Assembly: GCA_019915015.1 (NCBI GenBank)
Contig: JAHBBC010000008.1
Coordinates: 1,674,001 to 1,738,000 of the forward strand
Source: Auriscalpium vulgare
Lineage: Eukaryota; Basidiomycota; Agaricomycetes; Russulales; Auriscalpiaceae
DNA: 64,000 nucleotides
Reading direction: 5' to 3'
Position 1 is the stretch's first letter; the number at the start of each line of letters is the position of its first letter. Of the stretch, positions 1 to 10,659 are shown one piece after another. The notes beneath the pieces are model-generated. The model was not told the origin of the DNA, did no database searches, and was given only the letters and a program-made list of their open reading frames with translations. A program made the position numbers and the translations under genes.

Positions 1-234
1 AACAAATGATGGCCACAACGCTGGTAGGGTTATGGAAGTACGGCGGGCCGAGTCCAAGCGCTGCTGTCGGGACTTTGCTTCGCGCAATTATATCAGCGAA
101 CCGCACGCGATGAAAATCGTCGGTCATAAATATATTACGCGGGTTTCCGGACGCACGGCGTCTGGAGCTGGAGCGATAGCGGCAAGTACATAGCAGCGAA
201 GGCGCATGAGCGCCACATTGCCACAGAATCCGAA

Positions 235-1199
235 TCAATGCGCCTCCGCCGCGTCGCCGATCGAAGCATCTAGCGGGTCAATCAGTCTCAGGTATGTACG
301 CCTCGCAGATAAAGATGTCATTTTACCAGGCGCATCTGCGGTCCCCAAAGACAAGACTGCAATGGACGGGTCCTCGCCCGGTGTCTCAGCCGTGATCACC
401 GCGACGTTCTCTGTGCAAGATGGTCAGCGCCTCGAGCGTCGGCAGGCCAAGGGTAAAATGCTGGCACTCACCCATCGTCTCGGTGGACTGATAGACCTCC
501 AGCGAAATCGCGGATACATCGTCGCCGAAGAGACTGCCGTCGACCCTGTGATGGTCTCCGAAAGGGTTCGTGGTGAACGTGGAGGTGGGATCGAAATTCG
601 CTGCGGCTGGCTGCGTGTCGACGGCGGCGCCATTGGTAGCGCCTAGAACGATAGCTCAGTCTAATGGAGCATGCGCACGACACACAATCGTACCTTGGAT
701 CACGGCTTCGCCATTATGCTGGAATACCGCACGCTCTACAGCATTCTTCGAGACAATCTTTGAAGCGTATGAGAAAATTATTATATCTGTGATTTGTGAG
801 AACTAGCAAACCTTGACGACTTCGTAAGCCTTTGTTGCGACCGCACGGTAACGATATGAGTTCAAGAGCCGGTAGAGCGTGCCGTTGCTGTCCAGGCCCT
901 GTTTATGAGTCTTCGCCCTGTATCGGAGACATGAGAAACAGTAGTCTTAGAAAAAGAACGGTTCTAACAACTCACCGGCGATAAATATGCTCAACAGCTA
1001 GCCTTTCTTCAGGTTCAAGTTGTTGCATGTAGCGCTCGAGGAGAGCTAAAGCGTGATCCATGAGAAGGTCACCCTCCTTTTCCTGCACTAGAGGTATCGT
1101 GCGGCGCAGGGCAGCGACCACGCCCTTCGCCGGGATGGCCTCGAACAGACTGCCAGCAAACTGTGGAAGGTAGTTCTCGACGAAGATGGACCCAGCCAT
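235..1199 (-). CDS. Small protein A, 6 exons, 227 aa, unknown function
   Basis: Exons on the minus strand are 976-1199, 812-917, 694-757, 472-642, 327-410 and 235-269 (lengths 224/106/64/171/84/35). Introns are 51-61 nt with GT...AG ends, and the fifth contains CTGATTGAC before its acceptor. The joined frame is open from the ATG at 1199 to the TGA at 235. The inverted copy at 60658-61629 has exactly the same exon lengths, which indicates coding constraint. The N-terminus begins MAGSIFVENYLPQFAGSLFE. Residues around 45-110 are charged and look helical, and the C-terminal third is acidic and Thr/Asp-rich. I see no signal peptide or membrane segment. It is divergent from kinase K1 across 361 bp, with a TATATATA box at 1285-1292, 86 bp before the start. 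I do not recognise the family; it is homologous to B1, B2, A' and A'' in this window. Confidence 0.85.
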
Positions 1200-1560
1200 G
1201 GTGGGTGCGTGTGTCAAGGAGAGGAAGCTGTCGGTGGTGGCAGCTGCGAAAGAGGGGAATGGCACCGTCCTCGAGACAGTTGTGTATATATAGCCCGTGC
1301 CGCGCGGTTGTGGGCAGGAACCATGGGTAGCGCGATCGGGGCGGCCCGCCACCCTGTCCAATCCTCTATAAACAACAGATCAGACTGGAGAGCCTCGGTG
1401 TAGGGGTCGTTGTGTGAGCATAGCCTGCGGGTAATAAGTAGTATACTAGCAGTGGGTGTCGAGCCCGTGCGCTCCCGGCAAACGAAACGCAAAGTAACCG
1501 CTGACAAATCAGCGCCGCCAATTTGGACGTGTCGCGCGCGCTCCTCATGTCCTCACCCTC
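1200..1560. promoter_or_regulatory. Divergent promoter between A and K1
   Basis: This 361-bp intergenic region serves gene A (minus) and kinase K1 (plus). The A side has TATATATA at 1285-1292. The K1 side has the palindrome GCTGACAAATCAGC at 1500-1513, followed by CGCCAATTTGGAC. The same arrangement, with the TATA on the A side and the palindrome on the kinase side, recurs at 60261-60657 and 63363-63771. Confidence 0.7.
1500..1513. promoter_or_regulatory. Palindrome upstream of K1
   Basis: The perfect dyad GCTGA-CAAA-TCAGC lies 47 bp before the K1 start codon. It is conserved at all five kinase genes of the window, which suggests a transcription-factor site (inference). Confidence 0.5.
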
Positions 1561-2911
1561 ATGGCTCACAACTCTCAGGAAAGCCTCGGAACAGAGGAGA
1601 GTCTTGAAGCAGACTTTACAGACCCCGGGCGACGCATACGCAGTGAGCGATGGTGGACCAAGCGGGAGAAGCTGCTCGAGCAGGCTGGGTACCGTCTACG
1701 ACCTCGCTTCCGCCAGGACTGGAAGCCATCTTGGCCCCAGGGTGCGGGCATTGTTGCAATCGAGAAGGCTGAAGATGGGAACCGCAACTATGTGGGGTTT
1801 TGCTGCCGTCATCTCTAGTGCGACAACCCCGCTGATGTTTCTGCCAGCTCCGGGTCGCGCTGGACGCGACACGCATCTCGGATAACAAGCCCGTGATGCT
1901 GAAGCGCATCAAGCCCGAGCACGGCCCATATGAGCTCGACATTGCTACATTTCTTGCCTCGGAGGAGCTCATATCCGACCCGCGCAATCACACCGTCCCG
2001 TTGCTCGAGGTCATCCAGCTGTCGAACGACGAAGGCGACAAGATCTTGGTTATGCCCCTCCTTCGACCCTTCGATGATCCCAAATTTGAAACGTACGGCG
2101 AGGCGGTCGCTTTCATCAGTCAGATATTTGAGGTATGTGGTGATTTGATGTGATTTCTTCGGGCTCGTCCTCACGGCGTGTCGAACGGCTGTAGGGCTTG
2201 CAGTTCATGCACGAGCATCATATTGCCCACCGGTATGAAGCCCTCGTCATCTATGGTGGACGCTTTCCTGAAAATCGGAACAGGGACTGTAACGCTGCAA
2301 ATATAATGCTCGACCCGTCGTCGATGTACCCAAATTCATTCCATCCTGTGAAGATAAATCGCCGGCAGGATTTCAAGGGCACGGCAAAGCACTACACGCG
2401 CACGCAGCGCCCTCCAAAATACCATTTGATCGACTTTGGGCTCTCGAGACGCTACGATCCTGCAAAGGGACCACCTCTGGACCTGCCCCTATTCGGCGGC
2501 GACAAATCTGTCCCTGAAAATCAAGATGAGTCGACGCCGTGTAATCCTTTCTTCACCGACATCTACTATCTCGGAAATCTGATCCGGGAGGAGTTCATCC
2601 GTGTGAGTATGCCTTTTGTTACGCCGTTCATCGTCCTCAGCCCTGTACACGTCTAGAAACGACTGGGATTCGAGTTCGTCGAGCCTTTGGTCGTAGATAT
2701 GGTTCAGCGAGAACCGGAGAAGCGCCCGAAGATCGACGAGGTCGTCTCTCGGTTCGCGGATATCCGGAAGTCTTTGAGCACGCGCAAATTGCGCTCGAGG
2801 ATTGTCAGGAGGCAGGAGATATATATTGTTCGTTTCTTCCGTGCGTGTAACTATCTATATCGCACCGCAGGGTATCTTCTTACGAAGAAGGCTCCCATTC
2901 CGGAACCTTGA
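1561..2911 (+). CDS. Kinase K1, protein-kinase-like fold, 5 exons, 375 aa
   Basis: Exons are 1561-1791, 1848-2132, 2195-2232, 2284-2602 and 2657-2911, with introns of 51-62 nt. Visible kinase landmarks are the VAIK-type Lys96 (VMLK), a Glu near 106 as the likely helix-C partner, the catalytic loop HRDCNAANIM with Asp186 and Asn191, DFG at 235-237, VPE at 261-263 as the P+1/APE equivalent, and RPKIDEV in the C-lobe. No canonical glycine-rich loop is visible. The N-terminal 75 residues form a family-specific extension rich in Trp and Arg. All catalytic residues are present, so activity is plausible. It belongs to a kinase-like family expanded in mushroom genomes (family recalled, not searched). 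The first intron's donor is GTGGGG, weaker than the GTGAG or GTAAG of its paralogues. Intron 3 splits the HRD codon for Arg. Substrate unknown. Confidence 0.88.
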
Positions 2912-3000
2912 CGGCTGTATTTTCTCCTTCGAGTAATTCCCGGTATATACTGTATGCCAATCGTTTTCACGCCACTGTATATCGAAACCCTGAAGAAACC

Positions 3001-3014
3001 GCTGACAAATCAGC
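3001..3014. promoter_or_regulatory. Palindrome upstream of K2
   Basis: GCTGACAAATCAGC lies 43 bp before the K2 start, identical to the site before K1. Confidence 0.5.
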
Positions 3015-3057
3015 GCTTTCCGAACGTGCCGCGTGCGCTCCTCATGTCCTCACCCTC

Positions 3058-4413
3058 ATGGCTCACAACTCTCAGGAAAGCCTCGGAACAGAGGAGAGTC
3101 TTGAAGCAGACTTTACAGACCCAGGGCGACGCATACGCAGCGAGCGATGGTGGACCAAGCGGGAGAAGCTGCTCGAGCAAGCTGGGTACCGTCTACGACC
3201 TCGCTTTCGCCAGGACTGGAAGCCATCTTGGCCCCAGGGTAAGAGCATTGTAGCGATCGAAAAGGCCGAAGATGGGAACCGCAACTATGTGAGGTCTTGC
3301 CGTCGTCCTCTCTAGCTCGACAACCGCGCTGATCGTGACGGTTCTGCCAGCTCCGGGTCGCGCTGGACGCGACACGCATCTCGGACGGCAAGCCCGTGAT
3401 GCTGAAGCGCATGGTGCGCGAGGAGGGCCCATACGAGCTCGACATTGCTACATCTCTTGCCTCGGAGGAACTCATATCCGACCCGCGCAACCACACCGTC
3501 CCGTTGCTCGAGGTCATTCAGCTGCCGAACGACGAAAGCGACAAAATCTTGGTTATGCCCCTCCTCCGACCGTTCGACGATCCCAAATTTGAAACGTACG
3601 GCGAGGCGGTCGCTTTCATCAGTCAGATATTTGAGGTATGTGGTGATTTTATATGATTTCTTTGGGCTCGTCCTCACGGCACATGTCGGACGGCCGTAGG
3701 GCTTGCAATTCATGCACGAGCGCAATATTGCCCATCGGTAAGATGCACTCCTCCATGCGCGTAGACGATGTTGACAATTTTCTCAGGGACTGTACCGCTG
3801 CAAATATAATGCTCGACCCGTCGTCGATGTACCCGAATTCGTTCCATCCTGTGGAGTTGGATCGCCGGCCAGATTTCAAGGGCAAGGCGAAGCACTTCAC
3901 GCGCACGCAGCGCCCTCCGAGATACTATTTGATTGACTTTGGGCTGTCGCGACGCCACGATCCTGCGAAGGGACCGCCTCTGGAACTGCCACTATACGGC
4001 GGCGACAAGTCGGTCCCGGAAAATCAGGAAGAGTCTACGCCGTGTAACCCTTTCTTCACCGACATCTACTACCTCGGTAACTTGATTCGGGTGGAGTTCA
4101 TCGGGGTGAGCTCCCCTCTCGCTTTGTGATTGCCTCGCTGAGTCCTCGACGCATACAGAAACGACTGGGATTCGAGTTCGTCAAGCCTTTGGTGGCGGAT
4201 ATGATTCAGCAAGACCCGGAGAAGCGTCCGAAGATCGACGAGGTAGTCTCTCGGTTCGCGGAAATACGGAAATCCTTGAGCACGCGCAAGTTGCGCTCGA
4301 GGATCGTGAGGCGGCAGGAAATCGGTATCGTTCGTTTCTTCCGCGCGTGCGGCTATCTATATCGCACCGCAGGGTATGTTCTTACAAAGAAGGCTCCGAT
4401 ACCGGAACCATGA
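3058..4413 (+). CDS. Kinase K2, protein-kinase-like fold, 5 exons, 375 aa
   Basis: This is a tandem duplicate of K1, 1,497 bp downstream and in the same orientation. Exons are 3058-3288, 3351-3635, 3700-3737, 3787-4105 and 4159-4413, with exon lengths identical to K1 (231/285/38/319/255). Introns are 49-64 nt and the first donor is GTGAGG. The catalytic loop reads HRDCTAANIM, DFG lies in LIDFGLSRRHD, and VPE and the C-lobe Arg are kept. Only 146 bp separate the K1 stop from the K2 ATG. That spacer is nearly identical to the reverse complement of the spacer between K4 and K3 (58758-58903). A predicted active kinase of unknown target. Confidence 0.88.
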
Positions 4414-5531
4414 CCCTGTCGTCCAATTTTCTTGGCTGAATTGATTTTCTGTCGGCATACCACAGTATTTCGATACCCCCGCACTCATTACTTCACTCTC
4501 ACACCGCACGCGCTTCCGAATGTAACAGTTGATTGTGTATGCAAGCGGTCCTTAGCATAAGACCAAGAGGTAGCGAGGCAAACAGCCGAATCAGCTAAAC
4601 ACATAATGCGCATATGAGTTGAAGCCCGCGCACAACAACACTGCACCAGTGTTTGAGCGCCACCGCTTTGCCACTATGCACGACCGAAACTACCCTACCT
4701 CCAGTGATCAATGGATGTTCTGACATAACTGCTAATAGCTAGACCGGCTGCTCGCACGCCCAACGCTGAATGCCCCGATGCGTGCCCAAGTTGACGCGGG
4801 CACGGGGGCCCGTGGGCGGCAGAGACCGGTCGCACCGCTGGAGCCGCACAACGCGAGAAAAGGGGGGCTATGTAGTGGACGTACCTTCTAGAGAGGCGGC
4901 GAATAACTGGATATCGATGACTTGCTGACGCCCACAGGAAGGTTATACGAGGAGGCGGACTGGGTGCCTCTGCGCCAGGTACGCAGCCCGCCCATGTCTC
5001 AGGCACACCAGAATCGCAACTAGATCCACAGTTCTGCCAGCGGTGCGAATCAAGAACGATACTGTCGCAAATGAGAGCGCAAGCGACGCACCAATTCGAC
5101 TCTGCCTTCTCCATCCATCGCAGCGATCGCGCAGCCAATGCTTTTTGCATCCCAGCCCTGGTCCCCACCAGATCCGCAGCCTACAGTAGCAGTGATGAGC
5201 TGGGAGTAAGCATAGCGTTAGATATTGAGCGAGCGAAATAAGGGCGTAGGGGGACGCACTGGCGAGCACCTTGAAGAGTAGGTCGCAGCACACGACCTAG
5301 TCGAGCCGGGCCTTGAAAATGGTGTGCTCCCAGAGCAAGTTCGCTGACATGCCGAGTGTGCGACGGAGGATATGGTAGACTCAGGTAGAGGATGACCGCG
5401 GGAGTCAGTACGGTGTGCGAGACGCGCTGACGTCAGCCGCTCGGGCCGCGCCTCCGAGTCTGCCAATTGTTCGCCTGCCTCGTAAACGTGTACTGCCAGT
5501 CCGTCTTGTCTTGTCTGGTTCACGCTCTCTC
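4414..5531. other. Intergenic, no supported gene
   Basis: The first 100 bp is the K2 3' region and matches, inverted, the 3' region of K3 (about 57300-57400). The remainder contains only short overlapping reading frames on both strands. I see no domain, TATA box or convincing splice chain here. Confidence 0.5.
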
Positions 5532-5720
5532 ATGCCCCCCCATCTCTCACAAGGAACTCTAGGAACTGAAGAGCCTCAAAGCAGACTTCACAACCCGGGC
5601 GACGCATCCATGGCGAGCGCCGGAAGAGGCGGATAAGCTCCTCGAACAAGCCGGGTGCACACCGCGACCCCGCTTCCGCGAGGACTGGATACCGTCAAGG
5701 CACAATACCAACAACTGCTA
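5532..5720 (+). pseudogene. Kinase exon-1 fragment, broken
   Basis: The DNA aligns with the first exon of K1-K5: SLGTEES-like, NPGRR-like and RPRFREDWIPS-like segments appear in order, but in different frames, with an in-frame stop at about 5634. No downstream kinase exon follows, so this is a remnant of the same kinase family left in the duplication zone. Confidence 0.6.
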
Positions 5721-5879
5721 TACCTTTTCACGGGCGTTACGTCCCCCCGTCTCCAACGTCGACCGCGACTTGATTCTCTCACACACTCTATCCGCCTCCT
5801 CTGCGCACCACGGCACGTTCTTCTGCGAGTTCATGCCCAATACAACAAATGCTCCTGCGCTACGTAGTGAGGCTCCGCA

Positions 5880-6960
5880 CGCTCGCCGTCGGTACAGGGA
5901 TGGGACTTGACTGGCAATGGAGGCGGACCTGACGCACTCGGAGGACCTGCGCTTACATCCGTACGTCCACTCTTCGTCTCATGTTTGACCCTGTCTCAGG
6001 CTGTGACCGATCATCAGCGTCTTCGACCTCGGCGACGCATTCTGGTGCGTTCCGGTGAATGCTCAGTATCCGCTCTGACAAGGACCGATTTTCGACCGAT
6101 ATCGCTCTCTGGGCGCGCAGGGTACCCGTGAGTCGCCCACTGGACGCCGTTAATTACAATGGCTGACGCGTAGGTGTACTGCACTGCAGAGCACCTCAAC
6201 TTCAGCCTTTCATCTGGCCCCATATTCCACCTCTCGACTTGAACTTTCGCAGCCAGCACGATCCTCATATGTGTAAGCCCAGCGATCTCTAATCTCCAAC
6301 GGCGATCTTCGTACAATCCTCGCTTACTTTTGCCATCCGGTATTTGCCTCCGAGTCCATCGCGCTCACCGCCACGTCCGCCACGCTCTCGATTCCGACGC
6401 TCTATACCACCCGATCACGCTGGGCGGCCGCTTGCTCTCACGCATGATGCGCACGGACGCGCTGGAGCTCATGGAATCTATCGGGTAGGACAGGGGATTT
6501 TCGCGGCGGGGTGGTGGTGCGGGTGGGGGACATTTGCAGTGAGTACACGGTAACGACACAATTCAGGCTGTCTCGTCGTCTATGTGCAATAACAGGAATA
6601 TCAATTCCATCCAAAAATGAACGCAGTCCGCGAGCTGCCCCTTCTGGCATCCAGGCAGCACTGCACATCTCAAGAGTCGCAGCTCAGTATGCCGGCGTCA
6701 ATAGAGAACAATACCGCAAACAATGGGCTTCCAGGTCCGCGGTTGGCGCCGGCACCGCGCCGCTTTTCGGGCTGCCCGACAGAGACTAAAGGCATGTCGC
6801 TGATGTTCGTTGCTATCATCGCCCGTGCAGTCGGCTGTTTGATTGTATGCCCAAGCCGACTTCCAGGCAACAACATAGGTAACGACGACAACGATCGCCG
6901 CGTGCCAACATGAAGCGTTGTTTCGCCAGCGTCATCGTATGTAGACTCTGTTGTTCTGAG
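5880..6960. other. Left half of a diverged segmental duplication (pair with 9720-10490)
   Basis: Several blocks match 9720-10490 in order: the block around 5900-6010 with 9740-9870, and the block around 6690-6930 with 10210-10430 (shared tract GAGAACAATACCGCAAACAA). The blocks lead into B1 and B2 respectively, so the whole gene plus about 1.2 kb of upstream DNA was duplicated and then eroded. No intact gene is supported in this interval. Confidence 0.5.
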
Positions 6961-7136
6961 CCGCAATGTGTCGATCGCTCTTAAGGGTGCGTGTGCACGC
7001 CGTCCTTCGTCCACTACCCGTTCACAAAGCATCTTTTCGCCCGCCGTTGATCGTCCACGCGAAAGCCATCTCCACTCCCTCTCGCTCTGTTTATATCCTC
7101 ACGAGAACGAGCCATCAGCGTAGGTGTTGTCCGGAG

Positions 7137-8117
7137 ATGCAGAACTCGTTCGTCTTCGCGGAAATTTCGTACGATGTGTTCAACCCCGAGGCTATGTGTC
7201 GGTTGGTGGGCAGCCCTGCCGGAGGCAGACTCTCCAGACACATCGGGCGCGCGGAAAAGTACATGAGAGATGGCATCCGTCTCCTCAATACATTCGTATA
7301 TTGTCTTACAAAGAATGAATATGACCGTCTCCGCGAGGCGCTCCATAGGTCCGTACATCCGGTCATTGCTGTTGAAGTTTACTTTGAATACAATGCTGAT
7401 CCTGTGTAGGATGGAGTGCTATACTCGGGCGGCAGTGAGGATGCCACTGGCAGGACAGGACGCTCGGCCTGTCCGGATAATGCAGGGCGCCAGACAGTTT
7501 CAGCGATCCACGCGGGACTTCTGCCACTTGGTCAAGGTAGGCTTGGGGTACTGTGCCGTGCCGCGCCATGCTCACTGTCACTCGCTTTAGGAACTGTCTG
7601 GCATCAGACATCCCTCTGAGGACGACGCCGACACGCTCGTCGGCCTTGATGCAAGCGTCTTCTTTGACGACAACTCCGACAGTACGCACACCAGCATCCC
7701 CGCAGCTAACGTAGGGCTCTGACTATCTGGTGGTAGTTTGGCCGAACTGGGACGATGCCGGTGAGAGCGCTGCCAGTGGTGTCGACGAGGACTCGAGCTA
7801 TCGTATGTATAACTTCTTTCCAGTGGCTACGCTAGTGTTCATTACTAACAGCGAGCGCATCAGTCAATCGGGACGATCCTGCGGTTACTATAACATTGAA
7901 GCCGGTTGAGGACGGTTGGGAGTCCATCTCTTCCTGTGAATCGATCAGTCACGCGGCCCTCCGATACTTACTACCTCGCCGAATGACTTCAAAACCCTAC
8001 GCGATAGTAATTGTGGATAGATTTCCGGGATCCATTGAACCGATTCGAGCCGCGCGCGAAGTCGAGTCGTTCTCCGCGGGTACGCACATCTCGTTGCTTC
8101 CCTGTAATCCCTGCTAA
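7137..8117 (+). CDS. Small protein B1, 5 exons, about 249 aa, unknown function
   Basis: Model: exons 7137-7348, 7410-7536, 7591-7681, 7737-7802 and 7864-8117, with introns of 54-61 nt, GT...AG ends and CTGA-type branch points. The frame is open throughout and ends at TAA 8117. Exon 1 contains a charged helix-like stretch matching the EGD..M..LLERY region of protein A. Exon 3 is acidic (repeated Asp). Intron phases 2,0,1,1 equal those of A and B2, supporting common ancestry. B2 splits the last part with one more intron that B1 seems to lack. A TTATATC lies 46 bp before the ATG. The start is chosen because the upstream frame has no conserved counterpart in B2. Function unknown. Confidence 0.6.
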
Positions 8118-9330
8118 AAGCCACCAGGACTTTATTAGACTAATTAGTGTGGCTCGTATGTCGGTTTGTAGATCGTCGCAGACGTGCAACAGCAAGCTAC
8201 GGAATGGACAAGATAGTTGATCAACTTATGGACTCGTACGATGAATATCTCTGGATAATGGGAATTTATTTTGTAATCTGTCGTACGTGGCCAACGGTGG
8301 CTTTCGATCAACGCGAAAGGTCTCGCCTCGGATGTTAAGTGTCTGCCTCAACATCGAGGAAGTCGTCGAGTGGTTTGGCAATATCTATCAGGCGCAGAGC
8401 ACTGGGAAAGTGCACTCTTGGGTCGTCAGAAGGCCGGTGTTCATCGTAGATGGGTAGTGGCGTCCCGTTGGATGTTGGCACCGTCGACCAGATTATAGTC
8501 GGCGCTGGATCCTGGCCAAGTATACGAGAGCATGCTCCATTGCCGAGTTCGCAGCGCGAGCGGCGATGCGTCGGTTGCAGGCGGGCGGCGCCGGTCGCCA
8601 GCGCGGCGTTGGCGAGTTTGACGAGTCCAGTGGACGCGGCACCTTAAGTCCTTAAGTACGCAGAGGTGAGAAAGGGAGGACTGGTAGTACGTACTTCCAG
8701 GGTCAGTGATGAAGCTAAGACGCAGGCTGCGCAACCGCTAGCGCTCGCGCTGGCCATCCATTGTGGAACGGCGGGCGAGTTGGGCGAGTTGCGTCGAAAG
8801 CATCGCGAGCTGCCGGCGCAGTGATGACGCTCCGAGAAGGTCGACGACCTGGAGCGTGAACGAAGATCAGAACTTTGCACACAAAAACAAGTCTGTGATG
8901 GACGTACCTCTGCGTATGGTCATCACCCTCCCCCGACCATTCTACACCCAGCGCCGGGGTTGTGAGCGCTAGGTCTCATCGATGAATCTCGATTTTTGGT
9001 GGCGGCGACAGGAAATGGACGATGGGATAGGATACGAAAGGCATCGAGCTAGTGATTCCGAGCGCGACCTGTCGACGTGTCAGGAAAGGCAGATACAGAA
9101 CTTGCGACGCACCGTTTTGTGCCGCCGGAGTAAAAAGGGTCCCTGACGAAAAGGCAAAAGGTGAGACGAAGACGGCGGCAGTCTCAACGAGGCGATGGAC
9201 GTACGGATGTGTGGTCTGAGTACAGCGTCTGCGCCAGAGCCCGCGTGGCTACATAGTCGGTGGCCATCCCAACCCCGCTCCGATCCAGCAGCAGAATCAA
9301 CGACAGTGATTCTTGCGTCAGAAATTGGGA
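8118..9330. other. Downstream of B1, no supported gene
   Basis: A block around 8290-8420 matches 11810-11920 downstream of B2 and is the right part of the B1/B2 segmental duplication. Around 8770-8880 the plus strand could encode a short charged stretch resembling a coiled coil, but it is broken by two stops. Nothing else is supported. Confidence 0.4.
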
Positions 9331-9339
9331 GGCAAACGT

Positions 9340-9570
9340 ATGACACAGCACCGCGTTCTTGGGGTTCAAGTTGTTGAAGGGCCAAAAAGAGGCATGGTCG
9401 CGGTCGGCGTTCGGCAGCTCGACTACCTCGAGAAAAGGGACGCTCCTCCGAGGAGAGCACTGCGGTGATGTCGAGGGACCCTCGTTGCGCTTGAGGTGCT
9501 CAAAATCATGGGCCAGGGCTTGCCGTCCGAGATGCGCGTCGAGGGCGCAACGAAGACGGGCCTGTTTCGC
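9340..9570 (-). pseudogene. Kinase exon-2 fragment, minus strand
   Basis: The DNA matches the antisense of kinase exon 2 (compare 62860-63080 in K5): the segments corresponding to VIELPNADRD and DATRISDGKPVML are recognisable, with indels and no flanking exons. It lies divergently upstream of B2, the same relative orientation as the intact kinase/A pairs. Confidence 0.6.
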
Positions 9571-10659
9571 ACGGGCGGCGTTGACAATTGATTTTCGCGC
9601 CCACCGGGCCCTGCCCAGTCAGCCTCCCTTTTCTCCTTTGCGCACCACGACCCGTTGCTCAGGACCAATGCCAAACGGCCTCCTACGCTACATCGTCCAA
9701 GCGGCACTACCCCGCGCGCTCGCCATCGGGGTGCAGTAGAACTGGGGATTGGGACGTGACTTGACCGGCGATTGAGACGGAGAAGACCAACCCGACCCTA
9801 CATATGTGCGCCCACCATTCGTCTCGTGTCTGACCCCGTCTCACACCGTGGCTATCTATCAGCATCTTGAACCCCGGCGACACACAGTGGTCGAGAAATT
9901 CTGTACTCGCGCTGCTTAGCAGCAGACCTTCATCTGGATCCATATTCGGCCGCGACGCGCTCAACCCGAACCGTTGAAGTTCAGCTCTGCCAGCACGATC
10001 TTCGCCAGCAGACCTGTCGGGAGTTGACAGATGGAGTGGAGGGTATCGGAGTGAGTACAGTGTACCTCTAAAGAGACATAACACCTGTCACGTCGTCTAT
10101 GCGCAATGATCAAAAATTTCTTTGGCATCCAAAAGTCAGCCCGACAATGAACACAGTGCGCTAGCCGCCTTCTGATACCCAGGAAGCACGACTGCTATAT
10201 CGAGACTTGCAATACGATATGCCGGTGTAAACCGAGAACAATACCGCAAACAAATGGCATCCGCGGCCGCAGTTGGCGCCGGCGCTGCGCCGGTTTGCAC
10301 CAAAGAATAAAGGTATGCCTTCGTTACTAGCTTCTCCCATGTGGTCGGCTGTTCAATTGTGTGCTCAGCCCAACTCCAGGTGACAGCACGTAACGACGAC
10401 AACAATTACGCGCCAACGTGAATTGTTGTTACGACCGTGCTCGATGTGAAAATACGGACAATACTGGACCGCGGCGTGTAGATCGCTCTTAAGGGTGCGT
10501 GTGCAGGCCGTCTACATCCACCATCCGTCCACACAACATACGCCAATTCGTAGAACCTTTCGCCCGCCGTTGATCGTCGACGTGAAAACCATCTCTACTC
10601 CCTCTCACCCTATCTACATCGCCAACGCTGTGAAGCAGTTCAACGCTGCCATCCCGGAA

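Noticed and set aside
206..646. Plus-strand 146-aa frame at the left end
   Set aside because: It is antisense to exons 4-6 of gene A, and its inverted counterpart is truncated, whereas the minus-strand exon structure is conserved in both copies.
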